From a bacterium 1XD42-1 (GTDB taxonomy: Bacteria > Bacillota > Clostridia > Oscillospirales > Ruminococcaceae), in the NCBI GenBank assembly GCA_003612625.1, contig RAZJ01000019.1, forward strand, positions 1 through 54,727: 54,727 nucleotides of DNA, read 5' to 3'. Of the stretch, positions 34,891 through 44,448 are shown in pieces (positions within the stretch are counted from its first letter, which is position 1; each line of letters starts with the position of its first letter). The position numbers and the translations under genes were made by a program. The notes beneath the pieces were generated by a model that was not told where the DNA came from, did no database searches, and was given only the letters and a program-made list of their open reading frames with translations.

Positions 34891-35709
34891 ATGGTGAAAA
34901 AACGATTGGATCTGTTATTGGTCGAGCAGGGCTTTTTCCCAAGCCGGGAAAAAGCAAAAGCCGTGATTATGGCTGGGCAAGTTTATATAGACGGTCAAAA
35001 ATCGGATAAGCCTGGTACGCCAATTCCAGAAGATGCACGGATTGAAGTCCGTGGGGAAACATTGCGGTATGTCAGCCGGGGAGGGCTAAAATTAGAAAAA
35101 GCATTAAAAGTTTTTCCCATTTCTTTGGAAAACGCAGTTTGTGCTGATATTGGTGCTTCTACGGGAGGCTTTACAGATTGTATGCTGCAAAACGGTGCCT
35201 CCAAAGTTTATGCCATAGATGTAGGATATGGTCAGTTGGCCTGGGATTTACGAAACAATGAAAAAGTAGTCAATTTAGAACGGACAAATATCCGTTATGT
35301 TACAAAAGCACAAGTCCCGGATGCCCTTGATTTTGTTAGCGTTGATGTTTCTTTTATTTCCCTGCATCTGGTACTGCCAATCGCTTTCACTTTGTTAAAA
35401 GAAAAGGGGCACATGATATGTCTGGTAAAGCCTCAATTTGAAGCTGGACGGGAAAAGGTCGGAAAAAAAGGCGTAGTCCGGGATCAAACAGTCCATTGCG
35501 CAGTATTGGAGCAGGTTTCTGGATATGCAATAGAAAGTGGTTTTTCCATCAGGGGCCTTGATTTTTCCCCAGTGAAAGGGCCGGAAGGGAATATTGAATA
35601 TTTAATGTTTTTATGTAAGGATAGTGAAAGCTGTCCATTGCAAACAGATATTCCGGCCTTAGTAGAAGCATCCCATAAAGCATTAGATAAACCAAAAGTG
35701 GAGGAATAA
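34891..35709 (+). CDS. tlyA: TlyA-family rRNA 2'-O-methyltransferase
   Basis: 272 residues, ATG (or the GTG next to it) after GGGAG. N-terminal S4 RNA-binding domain ('RLDLLLVEQGFFPSREKAKA', 'GQVYIDGQKSDKPG') and a C-terminal FtsJ-like SAM domain ('CADIGASTGGFTDCMLQNGA', 'YAIDVGYGQLAWDLRNNEKV'). Methylates ribosomal RNA; family members were once called haemolysin A. The gene order dxs-tlyA-nadK-argR-recN is standard in Clostridia and Bacilli, and only 2 bp separate it from nadK. Confidence 0.95.
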   Translation: MVKKRLDLLLVEQGFFPSREKAKAVIMAGQVYIDGQKSDKPGTPIPEDARIEVRGETLRYVSRGGLKLEKALKVFPISLENAVCADIGASTGGFTDCMLQNGASKVYAIDVGYGQLAWDLRNNEKVVNLERTNIRYVTKAQVPDALDFVSVDVSFISLHLVLPIAFTLLKEKGHMICLVKPQFEAGREKVGKKGVVRDQTVHCAVLEQVSGYAIESGFSIRGLDFSPVKGPEGNIEYLMFLCKDSESCPLQTDIPALVEASHKALDKPKVEE

Positions 35710-35711
35710 AG

Positions 35712-36560
35712 ATGGCTGCCCCAAAAACAGTTGTAATTATCCCGAATTTTACAAAAGAAAATACAGCGGAACTGTTGGAAACGATTATTGATCGTTTTAT
35801 CCTAGGCGGCTGTCAGGTGTTAATGGAAGAAGATGAAATGCCGCATTTTTCCCGTGTCAGCTATGGAAAGGCAGAAGATATATTTCCCGATTGTCAGGTT
35901 ATTGTTACCGTAGGCGGGGATGGTACGATCCTGCACAGCGCAAAACATGCGTTGAATTATGATAAACCTTTGTTGGGGATCAATGCAGGAAGGCTGGGTT
36001 ATTTGGCCCAGATTGAACGGAATGAATTAGACGGGCTTTCCCGGTTAATTTCAGGGGAATTTAGTATAGGGGAACGGATGCTTCTGGAAGCCAGGGTGGA
36101 TGACAGGCCGCCAATATTTGCGCTAAATGAAATCGTAATTTCCCGGGAGCTGACCAAAATGGTGGATTTATATGTAGCGGAAGATGGGGTGCCTATGGGA
36201 AATTATCGGGCGGATGGCCTGATCTTAGCCACGCCCACTGGTTCTACTGCATATTCTATGTCGGCTGGAGGGCCAATCGTGGATCCAGGATTAGATGGCA
36301 TTCTTTTAACCCCCATTTGCCCCCATTCTTTATATGCCCGTTCTGTTATTTTCCGTCCGGAGGCTTGTATTAGTGTCCGGAGCCGCAAAATTAACAATGA
36401 AGATAAAATTATTATCAGTGTGGATGGGGAAGAAGGGGATACGCTGGATGAAACCAATACCCTCCGTGTGCGCAGGGCAGAAAAACGGTTAAAATTTATT
36501 AGTTTTGCCGATAAAAAGTTTGGCAGTATTATTCATGCAAAATTACGGATCAATAACTAA
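35712..36560 (+). CDS. nadK: NAD kinase
   Basis: 282 residues, ATG after GGAGGAA. ATP-dependent phosphorylation of NAD to NADP. The GGDGT motif is at residues 68-72 ('VTVGGDGTILHSAKH'). Others are 'GINAGRLGYLAQIE', the 'ALNEIVISR' NE motif, 'DGLILATPTGSTAYSMSAGG' and 'ISVDGEEGDTL'. Cytoplasmic. It is in the conserved tlyA-nadK-argR-recN run, probably one transcript. Confidence 0.97.
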   Translation: MAAPKTVVIIPNFTKENTAELLETIIDRFILGGCQVLMEEDEMPHFSRVSYGKAEDIFPDCQVIVTVGGDGTILHSAKHALNYDKPLLGINAGRLGYLAQIERNELDGLSRLISGEFSIGERMLLEARVDDRPPIFALNEIVISRELTKMVDLYVAEDGVPMGNYRADGLILATPTGSTAYSMSAGGPIVDPGLDGILLTPICPHSLYARSVIFRPEACISVRSRKINNEDKIIISVDGEEGDTLDETNTLRVRRAEKRLKFISFADKKFGSIIHAKLRINN

Positions 36561-36575
36561 AGAGGTGGATGATAA

Positions 36576-37055
36576 ATGGAACTGAAGGCAAAGCGCCATG
36601 AAAAAATCCTGGAATTGATCCATTCACGTCCTGTTGATACACAAGAGGAATTGTTGGCACTATTGCGGGAAAGCGGGTTTCCAGTAACACAAGCTACAGT
36701 TTCCCGGGATATTAAGGAGCTTCGCCTTGTCAAGACGCTGAATATAGATGGAAAATACCATTATACAGCGCAGAATGATGCCCCAAAAACAGAAGTTTCA
36801 AATAAATTTTTAATGATTTTTTCCGAGTCCGTTCGGGAAATTGATTTTGCCGGAAATATTTTAGTGATTAAATGTTATACGGGTATGGCAAATGCAGTTT
36901 GTGCGGCAATGGATGCATTGCGGTGGAATGGCGTTGTGGGAACCATTGCCGGAGATGATACCATTTTTATGGTGATGAGGGATGCTGGCAATGCACGGGA
37001 ATTAGCGGCACAATTGCGTAAAATGATTTGCTTTAGCAAACCTGGACTCACATAG
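36576..37055 (+). CDS. argR: Arginine repressor ArgR/AhrC
   Basis: 159 residues, ATG after AGAGGTGG. N-terminal winged helix ('RHEKILELIHSRPVDTQEEL', 'TQATVSRDIKELRLVK') and C-terminal Arg-binding hexamerisation domain ('NAVCAAMDALRW', 'GTIAGDDTIFMVMRD'). Controls arginine synthesis and breakdown in an Arg-dependent way. No clear ARG box was noted beside it; the gene sits in its usual place before recN. Confidence 0.96.
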   Translation: MELKAKRHEKILELIHSRPVDTQEELLALLRESGFPVTQATVSRDIKELRLVKTLNIDGKYHYTAQNDAPKTEVSNKFLMIFSESVREIDFAGNILVIKCYTGMANAVCAAMDALRWNGVVGTIAGDDTIFMVMRDAGNARELAAQLRKMICFSKPGLT

Positions 37056-37069
37056 TACAGGAGGAAAAC

Positions 37070-38740
37070 ATGCTTTCTCAGCTTTATATTAAAAATATTG
37101 CTGTAATCAGCAAAGCTTCCATTGACTTTACCAATGGGCTAAATGTATTTACAGGGGAAACCGGTGCAGGGAAAACCATCCTGATCCATGCGATCAATGC
37201 GGTTTTAGGAGAAAGGGCGTCAAAAGATCTGATCCGGACCGGGGAATCCAAAGCAGAAATTTCAGCTTTATTTACAGCCTTAGGGCCGGAAACTTTAACG
37301 GCTTTTGAAGAAGCAGGTTATGAGGCGGAAGATGATGGTTCCATTTTATTATCCAGGGAAATTTCTGCGGAAGGGAAAACCGTATGCCGGATCAATGGGC
37401 GGCCTGCTACGGTTTCTATTTTGCGCCGGGTTTCCTCTTTTTTAATCAATATTCATGGACAGCATGATAACCAGCAGCTTCTTTCTTCCCAAAAGCATCT
37501 GGCGTTTATTGACAGCTACGGCAGCTTAGAACCGGAAATTGCATCTTATCGTGAGGCATACCGTGCTTGGAAAAAGGCCCAGCAGGAACTTTTGGAATTA
37601 AATACAGATGAATCCGAAAAAGCCCGCCGTATGGATCTTTTGCAGTATCAGATTGCTGAAATCCAGGAAGCAGAATTAGAACCGGGAGAAGACGAAGAAC
37701 TGGAAAACCAGCGCAGGCTGTTACAGAATAGTGTTACGGTGGTGCAGGCTTTAAGCGGCAGCTTGGCCGTTTTGGACGGCAGTGATGATATGCCTGGTTT
37801 AATGGATCAATTTCGGGAACTTTCTGATAATATGCAGGATGCTGCGAAATATATGGAGGACGCAGTAGAAACAGAGGAACGTTTATCCGATCTTTACTAC
37901 GAATTGGAAGGTCTTTCTGGGGATATTCGCAGATTATTGGATAATTTTGATTGTGATGCCAGCCGGCTGGATGAAATTGAAGAACGTTTAGATTTAATTT
38001 ATAACCTGAAAAAGAAATACGGTTCCGAAATCCCTGAAATTTTAGAATTCTGCGAAAAAGCACAGGAAGAATTAGAACGGATTGAAACTTCTGGGGAACG
38101 TGCCGCTTTTTTAGAAAAGGAAACTGTCCGCCTGCAAAAAGAAGCCCAAAAACAAGCCGGAATTTTAACAAAAGCACGGCAAAAGGCTGCGGATGCCTTT
38201 GTAAAAGCAGTTAGTATGGAACTGGTATTTTTGGACATGCCTTCTGTCCGTTTGTCTGTGCATATGGAACCGAAAGAATTGGGGCCTGACGGCGGAGATG
38301 CGGTAGAACTAATGATAGCGGCAAATGTAGGGGAAGCGGAAAAATCCCTTTCTAAAATTGCTTCCGGCGGGGAATTGTCCCGAATTATGCTTTCAATCAA
38401 AAATGTAATGGCGGATCGGGATAAAGTTGGAACTATGATTTTTGATGAAGTCGATACTGGCGTATCAGGCCGGGCTGCTCAAAAAATTGGGAAAAAGCTG
38501 GCCCAGGTAGCTAAAAACCGTCAGGTTATTGTTGTCACCCATTTGGCCCAGGTAGCAGCTTATGCCAAAAATCATCTTTTAATTTCTAAAAAAACAGATG
38601 GACAGAGAACCTTTACCAGTATTACAGCCTTAGAACGGGAAAAACGGATTCAAGAATTGGCCAGGATTACGGCTGGGGAAAATATTAGTGAATTAGCCTT
38701 GGAACATGCAGATGAAATGCTGCGTGATGCTGGAAATTAA
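37070..38740 (+). CDS. recN: DNA repair ATPase RecN
   Basis: 556 residues, ATG after AGGAGG. SMC-like ATPase acting early in double-strand break repair. Walker A 'FTGETGAGKTILIHAINAVL' at ~30, hinge coiled coils ~170-390, ABC signature 'SKIASGGELSRIMLSIKNVM', Walker B 'TMIFDEVDTGVSG'. Last gene of the long co-directional run. In many Clostridia spoIVB and spo0A follow; here the next gene is tyrS with its own promoter, so that link is broken. Confidence 0.97.
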   Translation: MLSQLYIKNIAVISKASIDFTNGLNVFTGETGAGKTILIHAINAVLGERASKDLIRTGESKAEISALFTALGPETLTAFEEAGYEAEDDGSILLSREISAEGKTVCRINGRPATVSILRRVSSFLINIHGQHDNQQLLSSQKHLAFIDSYGSLEPEIASYREAYRAWKKAQQELLELNTDESEKARRMDLLQYQIAEIQEAELEPGEDEELENQRRLLQNSVTVVQALSGSLAVLDGSDDMPGLMDQFRELSDNMQDAAKYMEDAVETEERLSDLYYELEGLSGDIRRLLDNFDCDASRLDEIEERLDLIYNLKKKYGSEIPEILEFCEKAQEELERIETSGERAAFLEKETVRLQKEAQKQAGILTKARQKAADAFVKAVSMELVFLDMPSVRLSVHMEPKELGPDGGDAVELMIAANVGEAEKSLSKIASGGELSRIMLSIKNVMADRDKVGTMIFDEVDTGVSGRAAQKIGKKLAQVAKNRQVIVVTHLAQVAAYAKNHLLISKKTDGQRTFTSITALEREKRIQELARITAGENISELALEHADEMLRDAGN

Positions 38741-38762
38741 CGCATTTTTATGAAAGAGATAG

Positions 38763-38791
38763 TTGTTTTCTATGGACAGGCGTGGTATACT
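38763..38791 (+). promoter_or_regulatory. Promoter of tyrS
   Basis: TTGTTT (38763-38768), 17-bp spacer, TATACT (38786-38791) preceded by TGG. The leader is short (~50 nt) and has no T-box. Confidence 0.65.
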
Positions 38792-38845
38792 TGTACAAAT
38801 AAACGGGATTCCTGTTTATGATTAAAAATATAAGGGGAAAGATCG

Positions 38846-40075
38846 ATGACAGTATTTGAAGAATTAACCCGGCGCGGGCTGATTGCTCAAATGACGCATC
38901 CTGAAAAAATTGAACAGCTTCTGAACAATGAGAAGGTGACTTTTTATATCGGATTTGACGCGACTGCTGACAGCCTGCATGTGGGCCATTTTCTTCAGCT
39001 TGTAGTCATGAAGCGCCTCCAAATGGCAGGACATCGTCCGATTGCATTACTGGGTACAGGCACTACAATGGTAGGAGATCCTACTGGGAAAACCGATATG
39101 CGGAAAATGCTTTCCGTAGAGGAAATTAATCATAATGCAGAATGTTTCCAGCGTCAAATGGAACGTTTTTTGGATTTTTCGGATGGGAAAGCATTGATGC
39201 TCCGGAATGGGGATTGGCTGCTGAAGCTCAATTATATTGAATTGCTGCGGGATGTTGGCGTACATTTTTCAGTCAATGAAATGCTGACAAAAGAATGTTT
39301 TAAAACCCGTCTGGCAAAAGGGCTTTCTTTTATCGAATTTAACTACATGATTATGCAAAGTTATGATTTCCTGCGGTTGTATCAGGATGTGGGCTGCAAA
39401 ATGCAGCTAGGCGGTAATGATCAGTGGGCAAATATTTTAGGCGGTATTGATTTGGTGCGCAGGGTAGAAGGGGAGGAAGTTTATGGAATGACTTTCACTT
39501 TGCTGACTACCAAAGAAGGAAAGAAAATGGGCAAAACAGAAAGCGGTGCTGTTTGGCTGAATCCTGAAAAAACCCCGCCTTATGAATTTTTCCAGTATTG
39601 GCGCAATGTAGCAGATGATGACGTCATAAATTGTTTGAAACTGCTGACCTTCCTGCCCATAGATGAAATTGAAAAAATGGAAAAATGGGAAGGAAGCCAG
39701 CTCAATCAGGCAAAGGAAATCCTTGCTTATGAACTGACAAAAATGGTTCATGGACAGGAAGAAGCAGAAAAAGCTCTTTCCGCTGCAAAAGCGATCTTTT
39801 CTGAAGCAGGCCAAAGTGAACATATGCCAACTACTACACTGGCCTCCAGCGATTTTACAGAGGGAAAAATTTCTTTGTCAGAATTGCTGGTGAAAACCGG
39901 ACTTGCTCCCTCCAAAGGGGAAGCCAAACGTTTGATTCAGCAAGGCGGTATTATGGTAGATGAGGAAAAGATTTCTGATTTTGCCGCTTCTATTTCAACA
40001 GAAGCTTTTGCAAAAGGCCATGTAATTTTACGGAAAGGAAAAAAAGTTTTCCATAAAGCCGTTTTGGAAAACTGA
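38846..40075 (+). CDS. tyrS: Tyrosyl-tRNA synthetase
   Basis: 409 residues, ATG after AAGGGGAAAG. Class I synthetase charging tRNA-Tyr. HIGH-type motif 'DSLHVGHFLQL', Tyr pocket 'YMIMQSYDFLRLYQ' and 'LGGNDQWANILGGIDLVRR', KMSKS-type 'KKMGKTESGAVWL', C-terminal S4 domain ('GLAPSKGEAKRLIQQGGIMV'). The HVGH/KMGKT pattern and ~410-residue length fit the TyrZ-like subgroup more than classical TyrS. There is no T-box, unlike many Bacillota tyrS genes. Confidence 0.96.
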   Translation: MTVFEELTRRGLIAQMTHPEKIEQLLNNEKVTFYIGFDATADSLHVGHFLQLVVMKRLQMAGHRPIALLGTGTTMVGDPTGKTDMRKMLSVEEINHNAECFQRQMERFLDFSDGKALMLRNGDWLLKLNYIELLRDVGVHFSVNEMLTKECFKTRLAKGLSFIEFNYMIMQSYDFLRLYQDVGCKMQLGGNDQWANILGGIDLVRRVEGEEVYGMTFTLLTTKEGKKMGKTESGAVWLNPEKTPPYEFFQYWRNVADDDVINCLKLLTFLPIDEIEKMEKWEGSQLNQAKEILAYELTKMVHGQEEAEKALSAAKAIFSEAGQSEHMPTTTLASSDFTEGKISLSELLVKTGLAPSKGEAKRLIQQGGIMVDEEKISDFAASISTEAFAKGHVILRKGKKVFHKAVLEN

Positions 40076-40119
40076 TTTTGGCTGTTTTTTATCCAGTATA
40101 AGAAATTTTGAAATTTTCC

Positions 40120-40148
40120 TTGACAAATTTTTTAGAATCGTATATGAT
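40120..40148 (+). promoter_or_regulatory. Promoter of the leu T-box transcript
   Basis: Consensus TTGACA (40120-40125), 17-bp spacer, TATGAT (40143-40148). Transcription should begin near 40155. Confidence 0.85.
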
Positions 40149-40154
40149 AGCACC

Positions 40155-40440
40155 ATAATAAAAATCATGTAAAAGGCTTTGACGGGGAATAAACCACAGA
40201 TGATGTGTCAACAGAGAGCTGCTGGATGGTGTAAGGCAGTACCATATTTGTGTTAATTGCTCACCCCTGAGCTTCCGGCCCTAACGCGGATAACGCTGGT
40301 AAGGCTGGACGGATTTTCTCCGTTATCAGAAAGCGCATTATTAGATGCGGATAAAGGGGGCTGTATAAAAGCAGTCAATAAGAGTGGTACCGCGGAGTTT
40401 TTGAAACCTTCGTCTCTTTTTAAAGAGGCGGAGGTTTTTT
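40155..40440 (+). ncRNA. T-box riboswitch, leucine type
   Basis: Full T-box leader. Stem I base GGGG (40184-40187) pairs with CCCC (40265-40268). The specifier loop on the 3' side reads TTAATTG-CTC-A, giving codon CTC (Leu) at 40261-40263 followed by the usual purine. The T-box sequence AGAGTGGTACCGCGG is at 40381-40395. The terminator 40405-40440 (AACCTTCGTCTCTTT with AAAGAGGCGGAGGTT, then TTTTTT) competes with the antiterminator. Uncharged tRNA-Leu(GAG) would stop termination and switch on leuACD. Confidence 0.93.
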
Positions 40441-40490
40441 AATTCTGGATGGATGGATTTGCCAGTGTTGGGAAGAAGGAGGAAAACCCT

Positions 40491-41999
40491 TTGAGAAAAA
40501 TTATAGTTTTTGATTCGACTTTGCGGGATGGGGAATTGGCTCCCGGATGCAGTATGGCTTTGCGGGAAAAATTGGAAATGGCGAAGCAGTTGGAGCGGTT
40601 AGGCGTTGATGTCATTGAAGCAGGCTATCCAACCAGTTCACCGGATGATTTTGATGCCGTTAAAAGTATCGCTGCCAGTATAAAAGATTGTATTGTTTGT
40701 GGATTGGCCCGCTGTGTAGAAAGGGATATTCAGCGCGCTTGGGATGCCTTAAAGGGAGCGAAGCAGCCGCGGCTCCATCTCTTTGCAGAAACAGAAGCTT
40801 CCCGGATGAAAAGCCAGGGATTGAAACAAAATGATTTAGCCGAACGTACTGCTGCAATGGTGCGTTTTGCGAAAACCCTTTGTCCGGATGTCCAATTTTC
40901 TGCAAAGGGCGCTGCTCAAACTGACAGAGAATTTTTGCTGCGTATTTTGGACACGGCTGTTGCTGCCGGAGCTACGACATTAAGCCTTGAGGATTCTTAC
41001 GGGTACTGTACCCCAGGGGAATGGAAAGATCTTGTTGCATGGGTTCAAAACCGTTTGCAAAATCCCAATGTTATTTTATCCGTCCATCCCCACAACGATC
41101 TGGGAATGGCGGTCGCCAATGCTTTGGAAGGAATTCATGCTGGTGCAGGACAGGTGGAATGTACAGTAAATGGGATTGGAGAACGGGCCGGAAATGCTGC
41201 TTTAGAGGAAATTGTTATGGCTCTCTATGGCCGCAGGGAATTTTATGGCTGCGAAACCCAAATAAAACATCATGAAATTTACCGTTCCAGTAAATTGCTT
41301 TCTACCATTACAGGGGTTCCAATCCCGCCCAGCCATCCCATTGTAGGAGTCAATGTATTTTCTCAAGATACATCCAGATATAAAGATACAGCTTATGATT
41401 TTCTGTCGCCGGAACAAATCGGGATTCACGAAAGCAGCGCCATCCTTGGAAAACATACCACAATCGAAACTTTCGCCCAGCGGGTACAGGAATTAGGCTA
41501 TCGTTTATCCGATCCAGATTTAGAGGATGCTTATAACCGGTTCCATGGGCTGGCAGCGAGAAAAAAAGAAATCAGTGATCGGGATATTGAAGCCTTATTG
41601 ATCGGGACATCTGCTCAGGCCTGCAAAGAAACTTACCGCTTGGGAAGCTTTATCATCAACTGCGGTACTACAATTTCTGCAACGGCTGTTGTACGTTTAA
41701 TAAAAGACACTGGCGAAGAAATCGAACAGGTTGCAAGAGGGGAAGGCCCTGTCAATGCGGCATTTAAAGCCATTGATAAAATTGTAGGGGTTTCCAGCAA
41801 ACTGGAAAATTGGTCTATGCGTGCAGTAACTGGCGGAGAAGATGCTTTAGGAGAAGCAGTCAGCAAAATTATTTGTAACGGCAAATCGGTTGCTGGAAGG
41901 GGCTTGTCCACTGATATTTTAGATGCAAGCATAAAATCCTATTTGAATGCTATCAATAAGGCATTGGCACTCAGCCAGTCTTCTGAATTCATGGTATAA
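40491..41999 (+). CDS. leuA: 2-isopropylmalate synthase
   Basis: 502 residues from TTG 40491, 8 bases after AAGGAGG; the in-frame ATG at 40449 precedes that site and has none of its own. Condenses acetyl-CoA with 2-oxoisovalerate in leucine synthesis. DRE-TIM barrel: 'FDSTLRDGELAPGCSM' (usual form TTLRDGEQSPG), 'SVHPHNDLGMAVANALEGIH', 'VNGIGERAGNAALEE'. The C-terminal regulatory domain is present ('VVRLIKDTGEEIEQVARGEG', 'AVTGGEDALGEAVSKI'). The altered DGELAPG motif hints at a citramalate- or homocitrate-like relative, but the T-box and leuCD neighbours support leucine synthesis. Confidence 0.87.
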   Translation: MRKIIVFDSTLRDGELAPGCSMALREKLEMAKQLERLGVDVIEAGYPTSSPDDFDAVKSIAASIKDCIVCGLARCVERDIQRAWDALKGAKQPRLHLFAETEASRMKSQGLKQNDLAERTAAMVRFAKTLCPDVQFSAKGAAQTDREFLLRILDTAVAAGATTLSLEDSYGYCTPGEWKDLVAWVQNRLQNPNVILSVHPHNDLGMAVANALEGIHAGAGQVECTVNGIGERAGNAALEEIVMALYGRREFYGCETQIKHHEIYRSSKLLSTITGVPIPPSHPIVGVNVFSQDTSRYKDTAYDFLSPEQIGIHESSAILGKHTTIETFAQRVQELGYRLSDPDLEDAYNRFHGLAARKKEISDRDIEALLIGTSAQACKETYRLGSFIINCGTTISATAVVRLIKDTGEEIEQVARGEGPVNAAFKAIDKIVGVSSKLENWSMRAVTGGEDALGEAVSKIICNGKSVAGRGLSTDILDASIKSYLNAINKALALSQSSEFMV

Positions 42000-42031
42000 A
42001 AAATTTTATAATAAATTAAGGAGGAACTTTC

Positions 42032-43291
42032 ATGGGAATGACAATGAGCCAAAAAATCCTGGCTAAAAAAGCTGGCCTTGCTTCTGTACAGGCAGGGCAG
42101 CTCATAGAAGCCAATATTGATCTTGTATTAGGAAACGATATTACCACACCGGTGGCAATTGAAGAATTTGAAAAATATGGGTTCCATCAGGTTTACCGGA
42201 AAGACGGGATCGCAATCGTTCTGGATCATTTTACACCCAATAAAGATATTAAAGCGGCGCAATTAGCAAAACGCTGCCGGGAATTTGCCAATCGGTATGA
42301 TATTTTGCACTATTATGATGTAGGGGCCATGGGAATTGAACATGCTCTCCTCCCTGAAAAGGGTCTGGTTGCCCCGGGAGAACTTGTGGTAGGAGCAGAC
42401 AGCCACACCTGTACTTATGGAGCCCTTGGTGCTTTTTCTACTGGATTTGGCTCCACAGATATGGCGGCAGCTATGGCAACTGGAAAATGCTGGTTTAAAG
42501 TGCCTTCTGCAATCCGGTTTAACCTGACAGGAACTCCCTCAAAATGGGTCAGTGGTAAAGATTTAATCCTTCATATTATTGGCATGATCGGTGTAGACGG
42601 GGCTTTATACAAATCTATGGAATTTGGTGGGGAAGGCTTGCGTCATCTTTCCATTGACGACCGTTTGACCGTAGCAAATATGGCAATTGAAGCCGGAGCC
42701 AAAAATGGTATTTTTGAAGTAGATAATGTGACATTGGCTTATGAAAAGGGAAGGGTAGAACGGCCTTTTGAAATCTTTAAGCCAGATGAAGATGCGGTAT
42801 ACGAAAAAGTAATTGATATCGATCTTGGTGCATTGCGTCCAACCGTTTCATTCCCCCACTTGCCGGAAAATACAAAAACAATTGATGAGGTTGGAGATGT
42901 AAAAATCGATCAGGTTGTTATCGGTTCCTGTACCAATGGGCGTATTAGCGATTTGAAAATTGCGGCAGATATTTTGAAAGGACACAAAATTGCTAAAAAT
43001 GTACGGTGCATTGTTATTCCCGGAACCCAGCAAATTTATTTAGACGCACTGCACGCCGGATATTTTGATATCTTTATTGCTGCGGGCTGTGCCGTTTCAA
43101 CTCCAACCTGTGGCCCCTGCTTAGGCGGGCATATGGGAATTTTAGCAGAAGGAGAACGCTGTGTTGCTACTACAAACCGGAATTTTGTAGGACGTATGGG
43201 GCATGTAAAATCAGAAGTTTATTTGGCCTCTCCTGCGGTAGCCGCTGCCAGCGCGATAGAAGGAAAAATTGCAAATCCAGAAAAATATTGA
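42032..43291 (+). CDS. leuC: 3-isopropylmalate dehydratase large subunit
   Basis: 419 residues, ATG after AAGGAGG. Aconitase-type [4Fe-4S] hydro-lyase that isomerises 2- to 3-isopropylmalate with LeuD. '[20 protein letters not shown]', '[19 protein letters not shown]', and Cys residues in '[17 protein letters not shown]' supply the cluster ligands. The ~420-residue length marks the short prokaryotic/archaeal-type LeuC. Followed 18 bp later by leuD. Confidence 0.96.
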   Translation: MGMTMSQKILAKKAGLASVQAGQLIEANIDLVLGNDITTPVAIEEFEKYGFHQVYRKDGIAIVLDHFTPNKDIKAAQLAKRCREFANRYDILHYYDVGAMGIEHALLPEKGLVAPGELVVGADSHTCTYGALGAFSTGFGSTDMAAAMATGKCWFKVPSAIRFNLTGTPSKWVSGKDLILHIIGMIGVDGALYKSMEFGGEGLRHLSIDDRLTVANMAIEAGAKNGIFEVDNVTLAYEKGRVERPFEIFKPDEDAVYEKVIDIDLGALRPTVSFPHLPENTKTIDEVGDVKIDQVVIGSCTNGRISDLKIAADILKGHKIAKNVRCIVIPGTQQIYLDALHAGYFDIFIAAGCAVSTPTCGPCLGGHMGILAEGERCVATTNRNFVGRMGHVKSEVYLASPAVAAASAIEGKIANPEKY

Positions 43292-43309
43292 TTGAAAGGG
43301 GATAGGGTA

Positions 43310-43798
43310 ATGACTGCAAAAGGAATTGTACATAAATACGGAGATAATGTGGATACAGATGTTATCATTCCAGCACGTTGTTTAAATATCAGCGATCGGA
43401 AGGAATTAGCTTCCCATTGTATGGAGGACATTGACAAGGATTTTATCAATAAGGTAAAACCAGGGGATATTATGTTAGCAGGATTTAATTTCGGATGTGG
43501 TTCTTCTCGGGAACATGCTCCTATGGTCATTAAAGAAAGCGGCATTTCCTGTGTCATAGCCAAAACATTTGCACGTATTTTTTACCGGAATGCAATCAAT
43601 ATTGGCTTGCCGATTTTAGAATGTGAGGCAGCCAGTGAAGCCATTGCAAATGGTGATGAAGTTTCCGTCGATTTTGATACAGGCATGATTACCAATGTAA
43701 CAAAAAATGAAACTTACCAGGCCCAGCCTTTTCCTGAGTTTATCAAAGAAATTATTGATGCCAATGGGCTGCTGAATGCCATCCGTAAAAAACAATAA
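43310..43798 (+). CDS. leuD: 3-isopropylmalate dehydratase small subunit
   Basis: 162 residues from ATG 43310, after AAAGGGGATAGGG; an in-frame TTG at 43292 overlaps that site. Swivelling aconitase domain: '[16 protein letters not shown]', '[20 protein letters not shown]', '[20 protein letters not shown]'. Partner of LeuC. leuB, for 3-isopropylmalate dehydrogenase, is not in the operon; a strong terminator follows directly. Confidence 0.96.
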   Translation: MTAKGIVHKYGDNVDTDVIIPARCLNISDRKELASHCMEDIDKDFINKVKPGDIMLAGFNFGCGSSREHAPMVIKESGISCVIAKTFARIFYRNAINIGLPILECEAASEAIANGDEVSVDFDTGMITNVTKNETYQAQPFPEFIKEIIDANGLLNAIRKKQ

Positions 43799-43810
43799 AA
43801 TATTTTCCTT

Positions 43811-43859
43811 AAAAAAGCGGGATTGCCACCCAAGATGAGTAGGCAATCCCGCTTTTTTT
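43811..43859. terminator. Strong bidirectional terminator
   Basis: AAAAAAGCGGGATTGCC (43811-43827) pairs perfectly with GGCAATCCCGCTTTTTTT (43842-43859). It ends leuACD and, on the minus strand, the Cys-rich gene, whose stop lies 6 bp away. Confidence 0.95.
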
Positions 43860-43865
43860 GCAGGT

Positions 43866-44288
43866 TTAGGACTCCTTTTTTTTGCAGAATGCTTGGTTCG
43901 CTTTCCGTGCGCAGTAAAGATCCTTACAGCACAGCCACCGGGGATGGGCGAAATCCGGCCAAAATGTATTGCGGCATTCCTCAGGGAATAAACCACAGCA
44001 GCCGCTTTCGTCACAACAAAGCCGCAGTTTGCGGGAATTGGGATCTTCTTCCCACTGAATGGGGTACCATTCACAATTTTTAGAATCTTCAGGGCAGCCG
44101 CTGACCGGGCAAATCTTACATTCTTCACAGGTCGGGCCATGATTGCAGTTGCAGCAACAGCAGCAAGTAGGTACACAGCACCCACAGCAATTACAACAGC
44201 AGCAATTCATACAGCCCTGGCTGGAATTACAACAGTTAGATGCACAGTTATTCTGGCAGCAGCAGGGATGATTGCAGCAACAAGCCAT
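43866..44288 (-). CDS. Extremely cysteine-rich small protein
   Basis: 140 residues, 38 of them Cys. ATG 44288 follows AAAGGTG by 9 bases; an in-frame ATG at 44312 lacks a ribosome site. The first 48 residues are half Cys, in CC/CCC/CCCC clusters separated by Asn and Gly ('MNCCCCNCCGCC', 'PTCCCCCNCNHGPTC'). The second half has spaced pairs (CxxC-type 'CEECKIC', 'CCDESGCC', 'WLCCKDLYC') and several Trp. There is no signal peptide or membrane helix. It is divergent from spoIIGA-sigE. Metal storage, a metallothionein-like role, or a disulfide-crosslinked spore coat/crust component are possible; none is proven. No family recognised. The frame is intact and flanked by a terminator. Confidence 0.75.
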   Translation of the reverse strand: MACCCNHPCCCQNNCASNCCNSSQGCMNCCCCNCCGCCVPTCCCCCNCNHGPTCEECKICPVSGCPEDSKNCEWYPIQWEEDPNSRKLRLCCDESGCCGLFPEECRNTFWPDFAHPRWLCCKDLYCARKANQAFCKKKES

Positions 44289-44448
44289 TCGTCGATCACA
44301 CCTTTGCTTCATGAATGATGTATAGGCTTCTTAATAATAAGCCAGCCTAACAGTACAGCCTCTATAAAATGAGAGTGCTGTTCCTTTTCATTGTATGCCA
44401 AGGGGTATTCTTTGGTTATTGTATGTAAGATTTTTATAACCCCTTATC

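Noticed and set aside
38741-38845. Possible T-box upstream of tyrS
   Set aside because: The leader is only about 50 nt and lacks the GGTACCGCG sequence and any terminator.
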